Below, in pieces: positions 52,872-64,000 of a DNA stretch of 64,000 nucleotides (positions within the stretch are counted from its first letter, which is position 1; each line of letters begins with the position of its first letter). The notes beneath the pieces were generated by a model, which ran no database searches, was not told the origin of the DNA, and worked only from the letters and a program-made list of their open reading frames with translations. Source of the stretch: Metopolophium dirhodum. Taxonomy: Eukaryota > Arthropoda > Insecta > Hemiptera > Aphididae. A program made the position numbers and the translations under genes. The stretch covers positions 3,586,237-3,650,236 of the forward strand of contig NC_083568.1 of the NCBI RefSeq assembly GCF_019925205.1, written 5' to 3'.

Positions 52872-55546
52872 TTAAATATTGATTATGAGTTTTGTGAGCA
52901 TATTGTTAGCAGCCTTGACTAATTCGCAGGTATTCTCAGTCATATCTTCAAAAACTATCTCTGTCAATTTTTTTTTTGTTTTTCTAAGGAAAAAATTTTC
53001 AAATTGATCCTTTATGGTTTCCTCCGTTATCAGAATATCTTCTATTGTTTTTTGTATGAACATTCCAAATTTTTCGAATTCCTTTTCTGTATTTTCTTTT
53101 AATTTGTCTATTTTTAAATACAGATTATCTGGATCGTCTCCATTGCCAGACACTTTAAATTGTGCTCTTTTTTCTTTAGATTTAAGTTTTTTGAGGTAAT
53201 TTTCAGTAATTTTTGCTCTTTGATAACATAGATCATATATCATCGTAGAAAATTGATCAACACTAGATACTAGTATCGATAAATTTTCAGGAAAGTTTTC
53301 AATATTAAGTAACATCTTATATTGATGGTGAAAATCATCACAATCATCTAACCGCAATACATTTGATTTGGGATGATGTGTGTTGACTAAGTAATTAACG
53401 AAACCCCTGACTTTGTAAAATACTGAACCAAGAATATATAAGAAATATATATCATAAAATTTGAACACATGAGAAGGGTTCATAATAATTGCACATATTT
53501 TCTCATAAATTTCATCAATGTACTTCCTTTCACCTTTGTAAAAAAAACTGATCGTGTGTTTGTTTTTAGTGAACAAATCCGTATTTTCAAGATAGGTTTT
53601 AAAAAAATTGTAAATATTTAAAAAAGTTGAGTAGTTTTCATCTATCGGTACGTTTTGGTAGGCCCCAAGGTTCTGCACAAATGAATTTAAACGTTTATTA
53701 AGGACATCATCATTGTCTATAACCTCGAGATTTCTACTGTTCAATAACAAGAAATTGAATTTTGGTGGACTACAGTGATCAATATCATAGGTATTTAAAA
53801 TAGACATAATCATTGACATAAACATCGGCGCTTGATTGGGTTTGAAATGATCAGTGTGCTTTGGATTCAAGACAACGTAGATATGGTATGACACTTTTAA
53901 AAGGTCCCTACAGCCATTGAACGTACAGTGTTCGATAACCTCAATAGACCATTTTCTAATCGTTGACAAAATTGTATTTACTTGCTTGTTGTATTCGTCT
54001 ATTAAATCGTTTTCTTTGTCGACAATCGTTTTTAAAAATGTGGTTACTTGGAGACAGAGACTGTACAATCTTTAACATATTGACACCTGCTACTATCAGA
54101 TAGTAGTTTACCATCGGCATAAGATCGAACGATTTCATCGATTGGCACATCCTCGTACACAATGTGTTCGACTTTTGATAGATCTCTTATGAATGGTATG
54201 TAATATTTAGCGAATTCTTTGCGTAGGAATTTACACACCGAAATATAACAGTAAAACTTTTCACTGTTTAAATTCAGATATGTTGTAAATTCATCTAATT
54301 TAGAAACGTCTTGATATTCAGTTGCATTATCAGTTTCTAAAATTATATTGGTCATCAAGTCACGCAGATCGGTAATCTTTTTAATCAATTTATTCATTTC
54401 ATCGGTATCATATGTTTGGCCCGTAAAATAATCAGTGACATCTGTTGGCAATTCTATAAATTGTGGTATTGACTTAACAATGTCTTCCGGCTTGAGCAGA
54501 GTTTCCTGTTGGAAGGCCATTATTATCTTACTGTATATTAATTTTACAATTGTATCAAAAATCGACTCCTGATACCAAAATATTAGTTCAAGATCACACT
54601 CACGTTTTTCAATTTTTTGCAGTATTTGGTAAATCTTAATTGTTTTAGAATTTGTATAAACTTCTGCATGAGAAATCTCCCGTAAAACCGGATGATCCGG
54701 GTTCTCAGCCACAATATTTACTAACAACATTTGATCCGTAGTACAATATTTGGGACTATCTTCTAAGCCCAGTTTGTTTATACGATGGAAAATCATTTTC
54801 ATGAATTCATTTATTTCAGCTGATATAGTTATCCAGGAATCGAAGAAATGTAATGATTTAATCGAATATTTATTAAATTTATTATATTTTTTATTATAAG
54901 TGTGAACATCACAATTCGTGGCCACGAACATTTGACTTAAGTTCATTATTTCAAGAATTGAACGAACAACTACATCATCTGATGGTGGTTGTTTGATATC
55001 TGAAGGGAGCGTCAAAAAGTGAATTTTAAATTGTAGTAATAACATTGTTTTTAATAACGACGTATCATAATCTCTCGAATCGGCGAGATGTAAGAACTTG
55101 TGCAGTAAAATACTTATACAATGTATAACATAAGAGTTGATATCCCTGAATTGATTAATTAGATTCGGTCTTACAAAAGGTTTATTATCATAAGGGTTTT
55201 GAAATTTCGATTGATAAAATATTAGGAATTTTTCGATGGATTTAAATAGTTTATTTTGAAGCAATTGAGCAAATGAACAGTTCATATAAATATAAAATAC
55301 ATTCATATACATATCTTTTTTTTCTTCTGTAGCAGATGGAACCAAATGTCCATACAAAATTAAATCCAAATTGTTTAGTTGAATACTATATGACAAGTTA
55401 TCTTCGGTCGATATATTATAACGTATTGCAATATCGACAGCATTCTCTAATTTTGATAATTCTGGTGACTCTGATAAAACTGAAAAACTGTTCGACGTAA
55501 TGCACAAAAATATTAACATAAATTTATATAGTTTCATATGCGACAT
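52872..55546 (-). pseudogene. Frameshifted second copy of the 890-aa secreted-protein gene
   Basis: It aligns end to end with the intact gene at 44712-47384. From the start at 55546 it reads with the same signal peptide for about 485 codons. Then a single missing base in the minus-strand triplet run TTT (plus strand about 54067-54069, AAA reduced to AA) shifts the frame, and translation stops at 54044 after 500 codons. The remaining 398 codons stay open in the original frame from 54068 to 52872 with no other stop. Just upstream of the deletion there is a 3-bp in-frame insertion (extra Leu codon, about 54104) and a cluster of substitutions. Elsewhere about ten residues differ from copy A. Because only one lesion is present, this is a very young pseudogene, or an allele or assembly error. 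The truncated 500-residue secreted product could still be made. The promoter-like upstream sequence is conserved. Confidence 0.85.
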
Positions 55547-55965
55547 TTTGACACAACGTACTATATTAGGTTCAAACTAACTACTGCGTATGAAATTGCT
55601 TCAATCGTTGTATTAGGCTTATAAAATATAATATGTTTGTAATATTATTTACCAGACACATGAAAATATGTTCAGAAGTTGAACAGCTGTTTAATAAAAT
55701 AGGTTAATTTTGTTTATGCTTATCGATTAATTCATAGGAAAATGTATTGAACTTTGAGTAGATATGCATATTATTGATAAAATTATTTCTTCGGTGAATA
55801 TAGTTTTTAAAATACCAAAATAAACTAATTCACCATGATAATGTACTCTAATATTGTAGTATTGTAATTTAGGTTAGGTATAACTTAAACTTAAAAAAAT
55901 ACTCTATAGGCTTTTATCGAAAGATTATTTGAACAAATGCTATAACGTCAGCTTTAACCAACCAA

Positions 55966-56085
55966 TATAGTTTCGGTTACAATATAACCTCAATGTAAAA
56001 ATGATTGAATTTGTATACTAGAGCACATCGATAAATGTTATCCACTGAATTGCAGACAGAATAAATCATCTAAATTTTCAATATT
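55966..56085 (-). repeat. Inverted repeat, right arm, unit B
   Basis: Reverse-complement partner of 51112-51230, lying about 420-540 bp upstream of the gene copy's start codon. Confidence 0.75.
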
Positions 56086-56132
56086 AGCCAATATAGAGGT
56101 AACTGATTCAATATGCTACCCCTTTTATTTTT

Positions 56133-56195
56133 TAGTGTGTACCACTTTATGATATCTATGTTATACCCATAGATATCATACAGTGGTACACACTA
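56133..56195. repeat. Near-perfect hairpin, 28-bp arms (unit B)
   Basis: The same hairpin as 47971-48033, with identical arms (56133-56160 and 56168-56195), 27 of 28 positions paired. It was present before the unit duplicated. Confidence 0.8.
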
Positions 56196-57045
56196 TTTGC
56201 CGACGAACGCGTGTGCACATATATATATATATATATTATACGTATAGAATGTATATGTTATAATTCGCTGTGTTTGTTTCATGTTTAAGACATCGTAATT
56301 TCATGTACTACTGCAGGTCTACGACTGTATAATATTATATACGATCATATAAGTTTAGGGCCAAAGTAATAATAGCTAATACTATTATATTTTATCATAA
56401 TATACGAATATTATCACTGGAATGTCGTCAAAGCACTAATATAACATTACGGCTGTAAAGAAAACTGTTTTATGAATATCATCCGTCTCCAATACCACTA
56501 CGTACACCATATAATATTACGGTACAGAATCGTTTCATCGAATTCAGAGTACTTTTTTATTAGTTTGGCAATGACTATTAACGGTGGCGTGTCGGAGGAA
56601 GTGGAATTCGATTGACGGCCGACTCCGAGCATACTTTTTATAATATACGATTTTAAGGGCTTGTTTGTACAATACATCTCGCATTTATTACAAAAATCGA
56701 ACAATAATTTTGAAGATTCTTCAGACGATACAGTTTGTGCTTTTATTTATAAATACATATATTATGATATTGTTCATATGCGTATATCGGTACTCGAATA
56801 CAATATTATTAAGGGTTGGTATTTCAATATAATATACCTACTTAAGCTTAAGTGAGGTTTGATTATAATTTTCTGTGTTTTTATCGGACTTCAAGAGATA
56901 AGCTCCAATTAGCTTGGGTTTATCTTAAGGAAAGCTCTGTGTAAGGTTCCACGAGTTCATCCTAAAAGTATACATTTTTTTCCTATCTTAAGTCCTGATC
57001 AGACCTGTTGCTGGCCATTTCGATACATATTTTATTTGTTTTTAA

Positions 57046-57574
57046 CCTTTGCAGTGTAAAGATTTTCGTGAGAATTTCAAAACTAAGCTAAAAAGTTTCG
57101 TCACCCATAAGTTACATTTTATATAAAAAAAAAAAAACGATTTGAAGATGTCAGTTTTAACTAGGAAAAGGGATGTAAAACCGTGTTTGAAGCGATATAA
57201 TTTATGTAATCAGCTTTTTCACAAATTACAAATATATATTATATAATATACACTATAGTGTAATATTATAATGTATATCATAAAACATACAAAATAGATA
57301 AAATATGCGAATTAAATTTAAATTTAAAAATTAAAAATTAAAAATAATGAGTTTATAAATAATACGATAACTAAATGTCAGATAGTCATCAAACAAAATA
57401 CATTATATTATATAGTTTTTTTTTAGTTTAGCCAAGTGAATGATTGAATCGAATTTATTGAAATACACGTTTACCTTTTAGGTTCACCTCAATTATTGTT
57501 TTTGGTTTAACTTAAGCCTACGACAAACCACCGTTGAAATATCAGTCCCTAAGACTGCAGCCATCGATATAACT
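57046..57574. other. Non-coding DNA just beyond the duplication
   Basis: Unique AT-rich sequence by eye, with no gene and no match to unit A. Confidence 0.4.
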
Positions 57575-58165
57575 TGATCCACTTCCACCTTATACTGAAG
57601 TGATTTTGGCAATTTATTCGAAATAAGGCTTGATATATATTTACGTTCGTTACTATGGACTTATCGCTCAAACATGTATATATATATAATATATATATAT
57701 ATACTCAACTATGCGGAAAAACACGAATATAGCTGAAAACAATTTTGGGTTACATTGTGCGCGAACATTTTCTTAACAATTTACCGTCGTCAAGTCAGCT
57801 GCCTCTGAGCCTATAGTTATATGTACGATTTTGAAGGGCTTGTTTGTTGTTGACAATAAATCCCGAGTTAAATGCAAAAATCGAACAGTTTTCAAGCTCC
57901 CGAAAACAACGGTGTTTATGTTTTCATTTATAAATATTATAATATTATCGAAATGTGTATTTTGGTACTCGAATGCAATATTAAGACTGCCACACAACGC
58001 GCTGCACCAGCTTTGATCCACTTTCGTTTATTCGATATACGTACCGTGCTGATTTTAGAAATTTATTCGAAATGATGGCTTAATATATTTTCCGTAAAAA
58101 TACGATTTTGCGTACATCACGGAATTTTTTCTAACAATAGCAGCCGTCGCCGTCAAGTCCTAATT
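57575..58165 (+). repeat. Diverged ~440-bp direct repeat
   Basis: The block beginning TGATCCACTT at 57575 recurs at 58014 (period about 439 bp). Both are followed by AATTTATTCGAAAT and GGCTT-ATATAT. A second shared stretch, TT-TAACAAT...CGTCAAGTC, is near 57770-57800 and 58127-58160. Divergence is substantial, so this duplication is much older than the unit A/B event. Confidence 0.6.
57820..57985 (+). repeat. Third, old partial copy of the unit right flank
   Basis: It aligns with 48475-48660 and 56635-56820. Shared landmarks are TACGATTTT-AAGGGCTTGT, AAAAATCGAACA, TTTATAAATA, ATTTTGGTACTCGAAT-CAATATTA and similar. Many differences and indels separate it from the two near-identical copies. 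It lies directly to the right of unit B, suggesting that earlier rounds of duplication occurred at this spot. Confidence 0.6.
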
Positions 58166-60204
58166 CGATTTCCACGAATTTAGTAATAATATATGCAGCC
58201 GCACTGCAATAATATTATTATCAGCGAAAAGGTCTGTTTCCGACTTTAATACAATCACAAATGATCACAACATTTATCCCGAGCTACACAAATCATTTAC
58301 GTTTGATTTGATATCGAATCGGACGACGACGACGACGACGACGACGCACACGACGAAATAATGGCGTCGCACGGTCATCATAATATACGTATCGGCCGGG
58401 AACATAATATTATATTATTAATAACGATAGTGTCGATCCAAACCTTTTAGTCCAGACAATGAACGCTGTCTTGGCTCTATTATAACAATATAGTAATACG
58501 ACGTGCATAGTACGTAAGTGAATTATCTATACACACGTGAACTCGACGCGTGCAAAATTTCGCCGGTGATGTGAACAGGACCCGGAAATCTACGAAACCC
58601 GTGAAGCGTTCACTATTAGATGATCCGTTTTTTTCAACCCTTTTTTTTTACGCGCGTGTACAATTGCTCGGACGGTCGCGCATAAAAGATCGGATTTTAT
58701 TATTATTATTATTATTACGTATATTATGTGTACAGCCGGAATGGGGTTGAAATCGTTTTGAAAACGGGAAATAGGAAATAAATAAATATACGTAGAGAGA
58801 GAGAGAGAGAAATTAAAATGATTTCGAAGTCATGTATTATGTTCCGCTTCCGCACTTGTCAATCATTCGGTGCAGTCACCACCACCGCCGAACTCTGCTG
58901 CAACCCTTTTCGCCGTTGGATATTTTTCGCACATCATCCATCTGCGGCCAGACGTGTTAATCGGCCATCTGTTACACGCGAGTTTCCAGTCGCGACATTA
59001 CCATATTACTATTATCGTGTCGTCGTCGGTATTCTAGTCAAGTGGTGAAAGTCGGTTTTCGGATTAACATTACCCGCGAATCACATGCGTATTTATATGC
59101 ATTATGCGTGTATTACGGTCTAATACGACACTGCAGCAATCGTGTCGGAAGGGTTGCTGCCCCCCCCCCCCCGTGGTGTGAGGTGTGAGGTCGAGGCGGG
59201 GTGGAACGGACCTCACGCGAGGGGGATAGGGGGTCGTGTTGGTTTTTCGGAACGGTTAATTTGACATCGGTATGCCGCCGTGACCGATCCCCGCGATGAA
59301 CGTGATCGATTGGACACGTCGCGCGGCACTGCTGCGATGAGATGAGGTATTCGAAAATCCTGCAGCCGACCTCGCCGCGGCGTCGAAAGACGTTTCTCTC
59401 TGCACCCCAATCGAAAACCCGAAAACAACCGTCGTCGCGAGACTGATTAGTGTGATTACTGATTTGACGAAACACACCCACCGACCGCGCAGTCGTGACC
59501 CCGCGGCCAAATCGCGGTAACGCGACCCCGAGCACCACTACAATATGTTAATATTTCAGTTAATGCGTCCGGGCGTCCCCGAGTAATAATATTAATACTA
59601 AAATACGATACACGATTACGTGTCGTTTCGGTTTTTATTTTTACGTTCCAATAATTATATGATATAATAATATAATACATAATATTATGTAGATTTGACC
59701 CATATGAGAGTTGACACGATTGAATACACGTCGACAACGTTTTGACGTCGGATACACGATTTTCAAGAATCTGATTATTTAATACAAGATGTACCCAGGT
59801 ATATAATATAACAATTATGATAATATAAAAACATTGGTTTTACACTTATAAATTATAATTGGAAAAAAAAAAAGATATTCATATTGAACATAATATTCTA
59901 TTGATTGCATAATTAATTAGCATCTGAAAGTGTATTCATATTATTTGTGTCGATTGTTTTGAAGCTGTACCCTCAAAAATATTATATTTTTAATTAAATA
60001 TTTTCATTCCTATTTCTATTTCTAATTTATTTTGTCGTCACAAGTTTTAAATAAGTACCTACCTACACTAGTATAAGTAAAATGATCATAATTAATTTCA
60101 AAACATATTTTTATTATTATTGTATAATCATTGTAATTCGTTTGTAATATCATGCAATTTCAATGAATCTAATCCAACTGTTATACATAGAAAATATTAT
60201 TACA
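58166..60204. other. Non-coding stretch, CpG-richer part 58.3-59.6 kb
   Basis: Simple repeats: GAC (58322-58346), TTA (about 58688-58708), GA (58794-58811), a C tract (59160-59172). Overlapping frames on the minus strand at 59113-59738 are Arg-rich and in several phases at once, so they are probably a composition effect. No gene is supported. Confidence 0.4.
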
Positions 60205-60320
60205 TTCATCGATTTTGAGCGAATCGATGAATGTATTTTTTCTTTGTAATCACATATCACCTATAGTGTCGCGTCGTAGGCGTAAGGAGTAGTATTTTTC
60301 AGAATTTTCTCTATCTGGCC
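60205..60320 (+). repeat. Fragment of the GATTCTGAGCG repeat family
   Basis: CGATTTTGAGCGAATCGATG followed by AATGTATT closely matches the start of the element at 28782 (GATTCTGAGCGAAGCGATGA then ATGTATT). Similarity fades after about 60 bp. Confidence 0.5.
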
Positions 60321-61757
60321 TCTGCAGCAGTCGCGGTTCACACGATAGACGCGCAGACTTTCGGGTCATAAACACCCCGTCACCGGTTAATGGGTAATTT
60401 TCTCTTAGCGTCGGCACTTAAAGACGTCTTTTTACTGTCGAATCCGAGAAGTCGACTGCATCAACAGACCAATCCATCTCACTCTGCTCTCTCGACCCCG
60501 CTCTCGTCGAGAAAGAACGAAAATCGACCGTCGTATATTCATAAAACGACGTTCCCCGCACCCCTGCAGTCCCGCCCCACCGAGGAGTTATAAATATATA
60601 TTAAAAGAAAAGGCCCGGTAAATGGGAGTCAATTGTTTAACGGCCTTCGTCGTCGACGTCGTCGTCGGGGACGTGCGTTAAAGTGCAATTTTCCCCAGTA
60701 AAACTGCCGTCGGCAGTTAATTCGCGTAATCATAAAACACCCAAACGAAGATAACTCGTCGACCATTTAACGGCTGTACACCCGGTTCGCATTAACGCGG
60801 CGGCGGCGAGTCGTAACACGTATATGCAGGGGCCCTCTGCCACATTAAAATTCGTTATTTGCAATAATATCGCGACAACAGTTAAAAAAAAAATGTATTA
60901 TATTATATTATATACGTAGGGATATAATATTCATATATAAACGTATATATTTACCTTATATTCATCACTAACTAAACATTATGTCTAATGGTTTCATAAA
61001 CGTAAAACACCGGTTTTATGCGAGCAACACTTTTTTACGGTCTGAAAAGCTGGAAAGGACGATGCACTGTGTATCGTCGTCGTATTATTTTTTTTATTCG
61101 AGACGTTTTATATTGGGACGACGTCGAAATCTCGGAAATCCTTTGGCCGGTCGTTACGGCGGCGGACATTAACTTCCGACGTCGCGATAAACGTTTAAGT
61201 GCATAATAATAACAATAATGCACATCGCGAGTATGGAAAATACCCGGACCGTACACGTTCAACTCGAAAAACTTTTAGAACACATACAGTGTATAGGTAA
61301 GATTATTATGTATACCGCGGTATACGCGGACGACCGACGGCAGCCGAAATCCCCAACACCAAATCCGTAGGTTAACCTAACCTATATTATACGTATGTGG
61401 TGAAATACGGAATTAGTTGTATGGTTAAAATCACGATCAAAGATATATTTTTAATCGTGGTTAAAATGAAGTGTAAGTACGATTATTCTTGGTTCCCGAT
61501 GATTACCGTCGTACAACAGTATATTTTCCACCAAACGAGTGGCTGGATTTTCATCCAGTTCATAGTGAATTACGGGCACTTACCGGCTTTTGTTTGGCTT
61601 CGGTCACAGACGTGTTCTGAGTGCCAGCACCGGCTGGCGTCACTGTATAGTTCCCGATTGGATGACAACCCGTATTTATTATTTATTTTTTATTTTGCTA
61701 TTTTGTAATCGGAATATATAAAATACTTAATTAACTTTAATTATAATATAAATATTT
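60321..61757. other. Non-coding stretch, no gene supported
   Basis: CpG-rich at 60.3-60.85 and 61.0-61.65 kb. The plus-strand frame at 61397-61708 (103 codons) has ordinary composition but begins in AT-rich DNA and shows no motif. I leave it as unsupported. Confidence 0.35.
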
Positions 61758-61873
61758 AAAAAGCGGATAAGTGGACGTCGCTCCGCTGTACAGTAGGTTA
61801 AAAGTGGGTGAATGTATAAATGGATTGTATCAAACTTGAATTCAATGATATAATATCATTGTATAGGAAGAAC
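61758..61873 (+). repeat. Conserved flank of the second GATTCTGAGCG element
   Basis: Plus-strand match to the minus strand of 29571-29690 (landmarks GGATAAGTGGA, GCTGTACAGTAGGTTA, TTGAATTCAATGATATAATA). It runs directly into the inverted end at 61874. Confidence 0.65.
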
Positions 61874-62267
61874 GATTCTGAGCGGAGACGGTTTGTCAGT
61901 CTGGATATTTTAAATTGTTAGGTATTATTTAAAAGGTAAAGCCTGTAAGTTGAATTGATATTATAATATTATAATTTTCAATTCGTTTCTATGGCGATAA
62001 CTGATAAACAAAGCGTTAGAAATTAAAATTCAATTTTTAGCGGTTTTTCTGTAATTCGTCGATGGTTTTTCCCGTGGCATTAAATAATTATTGAGAAAAT
62101 GGAAAAATGACCTGTCTAAAGTACCATCTTGATCCAATCTGCTAAAAGATATGATACTATTATAATATGATGAAATCGAAACACTCCTTCCGGTAGACAT
62201 TTTGTATACAGGATAAAAGAATAAACGCCAATGTAAAACCACTAGCTTCCTCACTCCGCTCAGAATC
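61874..62267. repeat. Short member of the GATTCTGAGCG repeat family
   Basis: Bounded by GATTCTGAGCGGAG on the left and its exact reverse complement on the right (14 bp), 394 bp apart. The interior differs from that of 28782-29570, so this is a shorter or internally deleted member. It is non-coding. Confidence 0.65.
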
Positions 62268-63462
62268 TAAAATGTACCTATCTAGATCATATAAGAGTAA
62301 ATGATATTATCTAGATAAAACACAACACTGTTTATCGTTATAATGTCGTGTATAATATCATATTATAATCAACCCCAACGAACAAACACACTGTTTGCCG
62401 CCGCAAAACACCAATATTAATATAATGTTATACCGCGGTCGACCGAGTGGTATACCTATATAATAACCGTAGTTGTTCGTGCCGCGAAAAAAATCATGGC
62501 ATTAATCAAAATTAACGTCGGGACCAAAACATGGGGAAAACGGAAAACGGAAAAATGTTTAATTTTTAATCCGCATCGAAAACACCATAATAATAATAAT
62601 AATAATATATCTGTGTCACATCGCCGCCGGTCGATGCGCGTCGTTAGTAATTTATTCGCGGTGTGCGCTTAGCGTGATTACTGCAATAATAATAACTGCC
62701 GTAATTACTCTGGAAATTTCGTGCGTTCTCATGCATCATTCGCATTTCGGTGGTCCCTCTCCGTGCATATGAATATTAATAATGAGCCGATACGTCCAAA
62801 CGAGCGGCGGATTCGACCGATCGAAGCGAACCGCGCATCGATAGCAAACAACGACGACGACTACGACGACTACGACGACGACGACGACCATGACAATAAT
62901 TTATAATATTATTATAATATACTCTATTTGAGCACACACATACATCATCGTATAATTGTTTCGCGTGTGTGCCGAACAATGTGCGTACACATTACCGTTA
63001 TGATATTATGCACCGGGCTTGAATAATCGCGAAAAGGATTTCGGCTAACGCAACCTATGAATTATTGCACGCGGTAATAATTAATGCGCGGCGGAATTAT
63101 TCGGACGCGCCGTGCGATATTATTATATTATTATAACGCACACACATGGCTGCTGCATCCAATAATATTATTACTATTATTATCGTTATTATTGGGAGGT
63201 TGCAGAGCAGTTATATTGTTGTGTACGACTGAGCGTTGTTCGAATGTAAAGGTTACACGTGGTAGGCGATAATATTGTAAAATTATTATGATATGCATTA
63301 TACGATATGGAGATAATCAGTTGTTTTCTCAAACGTAAATTAGTTATTTATTTATGTATTTATTAATATTATAATTCGAACAATTCGTTCATTCCATTTT
63401 TTTTTTTTTTTTTTTTTTATTACAATTCATCAATGGTTTTAACTGCAGCGTAGTTTGTAAAT
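62268..63462. other. Non-coding stretch, no gene seen
   Basis: This contains AAT and GAC/TAC trinucleotide runs (62588-62606, about 62849-62888) in moderately CpG-rich DNA, and a 22-base poly-T tract (63397-63418). The poly-T, on the other strand poly-A, may be the tail of an unrelated retroposon. Confidence 0.4.
63397..63418. repeat. Poly-T tract of 22 bases
   Basis: A pure T run just upstream of the SINE insertion. Orientation would suit the poly-A tail of a minus-strand retroposed copy, but no adjoining element was identified. Confidence 0.8.
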
Positions 63463-63475
63463 AAAACTTAATTTA

Positions 63476-63756
63476 GGGGGACGAGGTGGCCGAGCGGTCT
63501 AACGCGATGGATTCGGCACAGCCGGTCCGAGTTCGATCCTCGACTACCGGGCGGCATTTTTCTCCGTGCAAGTCACGGTGTCCGGAGAACAAGTGCCGCC
63601 ATCCCCCACCCGGGCATGGCAGATACCTACGGGTGCCCAATCAAAAATTCTGCCAAACCCAACACACACGTGTTCCTTCCCCTACCAACACTAACAACCC
63701 ACAAAACAAACCACTACAGCTAATGGCCATAGTTGCCGGGCTCAAGATCAATAAAA
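63476..63756 (+). mobile_element. tRNA-derived SINE, 281 bp, with 13-bp target duplication
   Basis: The 5' part is tRNA-like: GACGAGGTGGCCGAGCGGTC contains an RNA polymerase III A-box (TGGCCGAGCGG), and about 35 bases further on GAGTTCGATCCTC is a B-box. The head resembles a serine tRNA but cannot fold into a full tRNA (the acceptor partner is missing), so it is not a tRNA gene. A tRNA-unrelated body follows, with a GC-rich hairpin (GGCGGCA at about 63550 pairing with TGCCGCC at about 63595, and TTCTCCG pairing with CGGAGAA inside it). The element ends in CAATAAAAAA. A perfect 13-bp direct repeat AAAACTTAATTTA flanks it (63463-63475 and 63757-63769), the mark of LINE-mediated insertion. The intact flanks suggest a fairly recent insertion. 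Confidence 0.85.
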
Positions 63757-63837
63757 AAAACTTAATTTACAATAATCAATATATAGTAATACGTTTGATT
63801 TAATAAAAAATATTGGGTTTTGTATAGGCCACGATAC

Positions 63838-64000
63838 ACTTCACGTTTTTCATTTGTTTAGTGTCTAGAGACATTTTTTAGTAGAACAAAGAGGTTAAGT
63901 CTGGTAACAAATTGGATCTAGTTTGTACTCTGGTGGGTCAAAAGTATACATTTCTCAGTAACGATTAAAATAATTTTAAAAAAAAACAATATGAACATTT
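63838..64000 (+). repeat. Partial dispersed repeat at the window edge
   Basis: Landmarks GGATCTAGTTTGTACTCTGG, GGGTCAAAAGTA and ATTTCTCAGTA parallel GAATCTAGTTGGTACTTTGG, GGCTCAAAAGTA and ATTTCCTAGTA inside 28782-29570. The copy runs off the end of the window, so its full extent is unknown. Confidence 0.55.

Larger units (their letters stand above)
48881..57045 (-). repeat. Tandem duplication, unit B (~8.2 kb)
   Basis: Head-to-tail copy of unit A. It is longer mainly because of a 959-bp segment (50102-51060) and about 225 bp at 51188-51413 that unit A lacks, plus about 95 bp near 51586-51680 and about 60 bp near 51828-51895. The right edge is where similarity to unit A stops, after GCCATTTCGATACATATTTT and TGTTTTTAA near 57045. 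Unit B contains the frameshifted copy of the gene. Confidence 0.9.

Noticed and set aside
59113..59737. Nested minus-strand frames up to 141 codons
   Set aside because: Same reason: GC-rich, multiple phases open, no recognisable domain or start context.
63481..63550. Possible serine tRNA gene
   Set aside because: A- and B-boxes are present, but the acceptor stem and anticodon arm cannot be completed. The 281-bp length with a target duplication shows a SINE.
1..64000. CRISPR array, bacterial operon or phage signatures
   Set aside because: No regularly spaced repeats with unique spacers and no dense short-spaced genes. Composition and repeats are those of an animal nuclear genome.

Overview
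The window is AT-rich eukaryotic nuclear DNA with long non-coding stretches. It has many simple repeats (TTA/TAA, GAC/GTC, CA/GT, GA, poly-C/G) and a dense mix of short DNA transposons, a LINE remnant, a Helitron-like end and a tRNA-derived SINE. The overall texture and a dispersed family carrying GATTCTGAGCGAAG suggest an insect, most likely an aphid. That assignment is inference from sequence style and recalled repeat families, not from a search.

Layout. Bases 1-42,070 contain no intact protein gene that I can support. They hold TA-flanked mariner/Tc1- and pogo-like miniature elements (55-538, 2230-2365, 6031-6479, 30263-30428), a diverged local duplication (9826-10430), a degraded minus-strand reading frame (13980-14335), GC-richer CpG-containing blocks (about 18.8-23.9 kb, 32.9-37.9 kb), a dispersed repeat (28782-29570), a Helitron-like end (to 32271), a hAT miniature element with a perfect 8-bp target duplication (38600-39397) and a minus-strand LINE reverse-transcriptase remnant (about 41300-41995).

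Bases 42,071-57,045 are the core of the window: a head-to-tail tandem duplication. Unit A (about 42071-48880) carries an intact intronless 890-codon minus-strand gene for a predicted secreted protein of unknown function. Unit B (about 48881-57045) carries a near-identical copy broken by a 1-bp deletion. In each unit the gene sits between inverted repeats of about 75-120 bp and direct repeats of about 55 bp, and there is a near-perfect 28-bp-arm hairpin upstream of the gene. A third, much older partial copy of the unit's right flank lies just beyond unit B (57820-57985), so the array has a longer history. Divergence between the two gene copies is patchy: about 1 kb shows no difference, while a short stretch beside the frameshift is heavily changed. 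This suggests gene conversion.

Bases 57,046-64,000 are again non-coding. They include a diverged ~440-bp repeat, further GATTCTGAGCG elements (61874-62267 plus fragments at 60205 and 63840-64000) and a 281-bp SINE with tRNA-like A and B boxes and a perfect 13-bp target duplication (63476-63756).

The window therefore has one likely functional protein gene, one recent pseudogene copy of it, and a detailed repeat landscape. All comparisons were done by eye.
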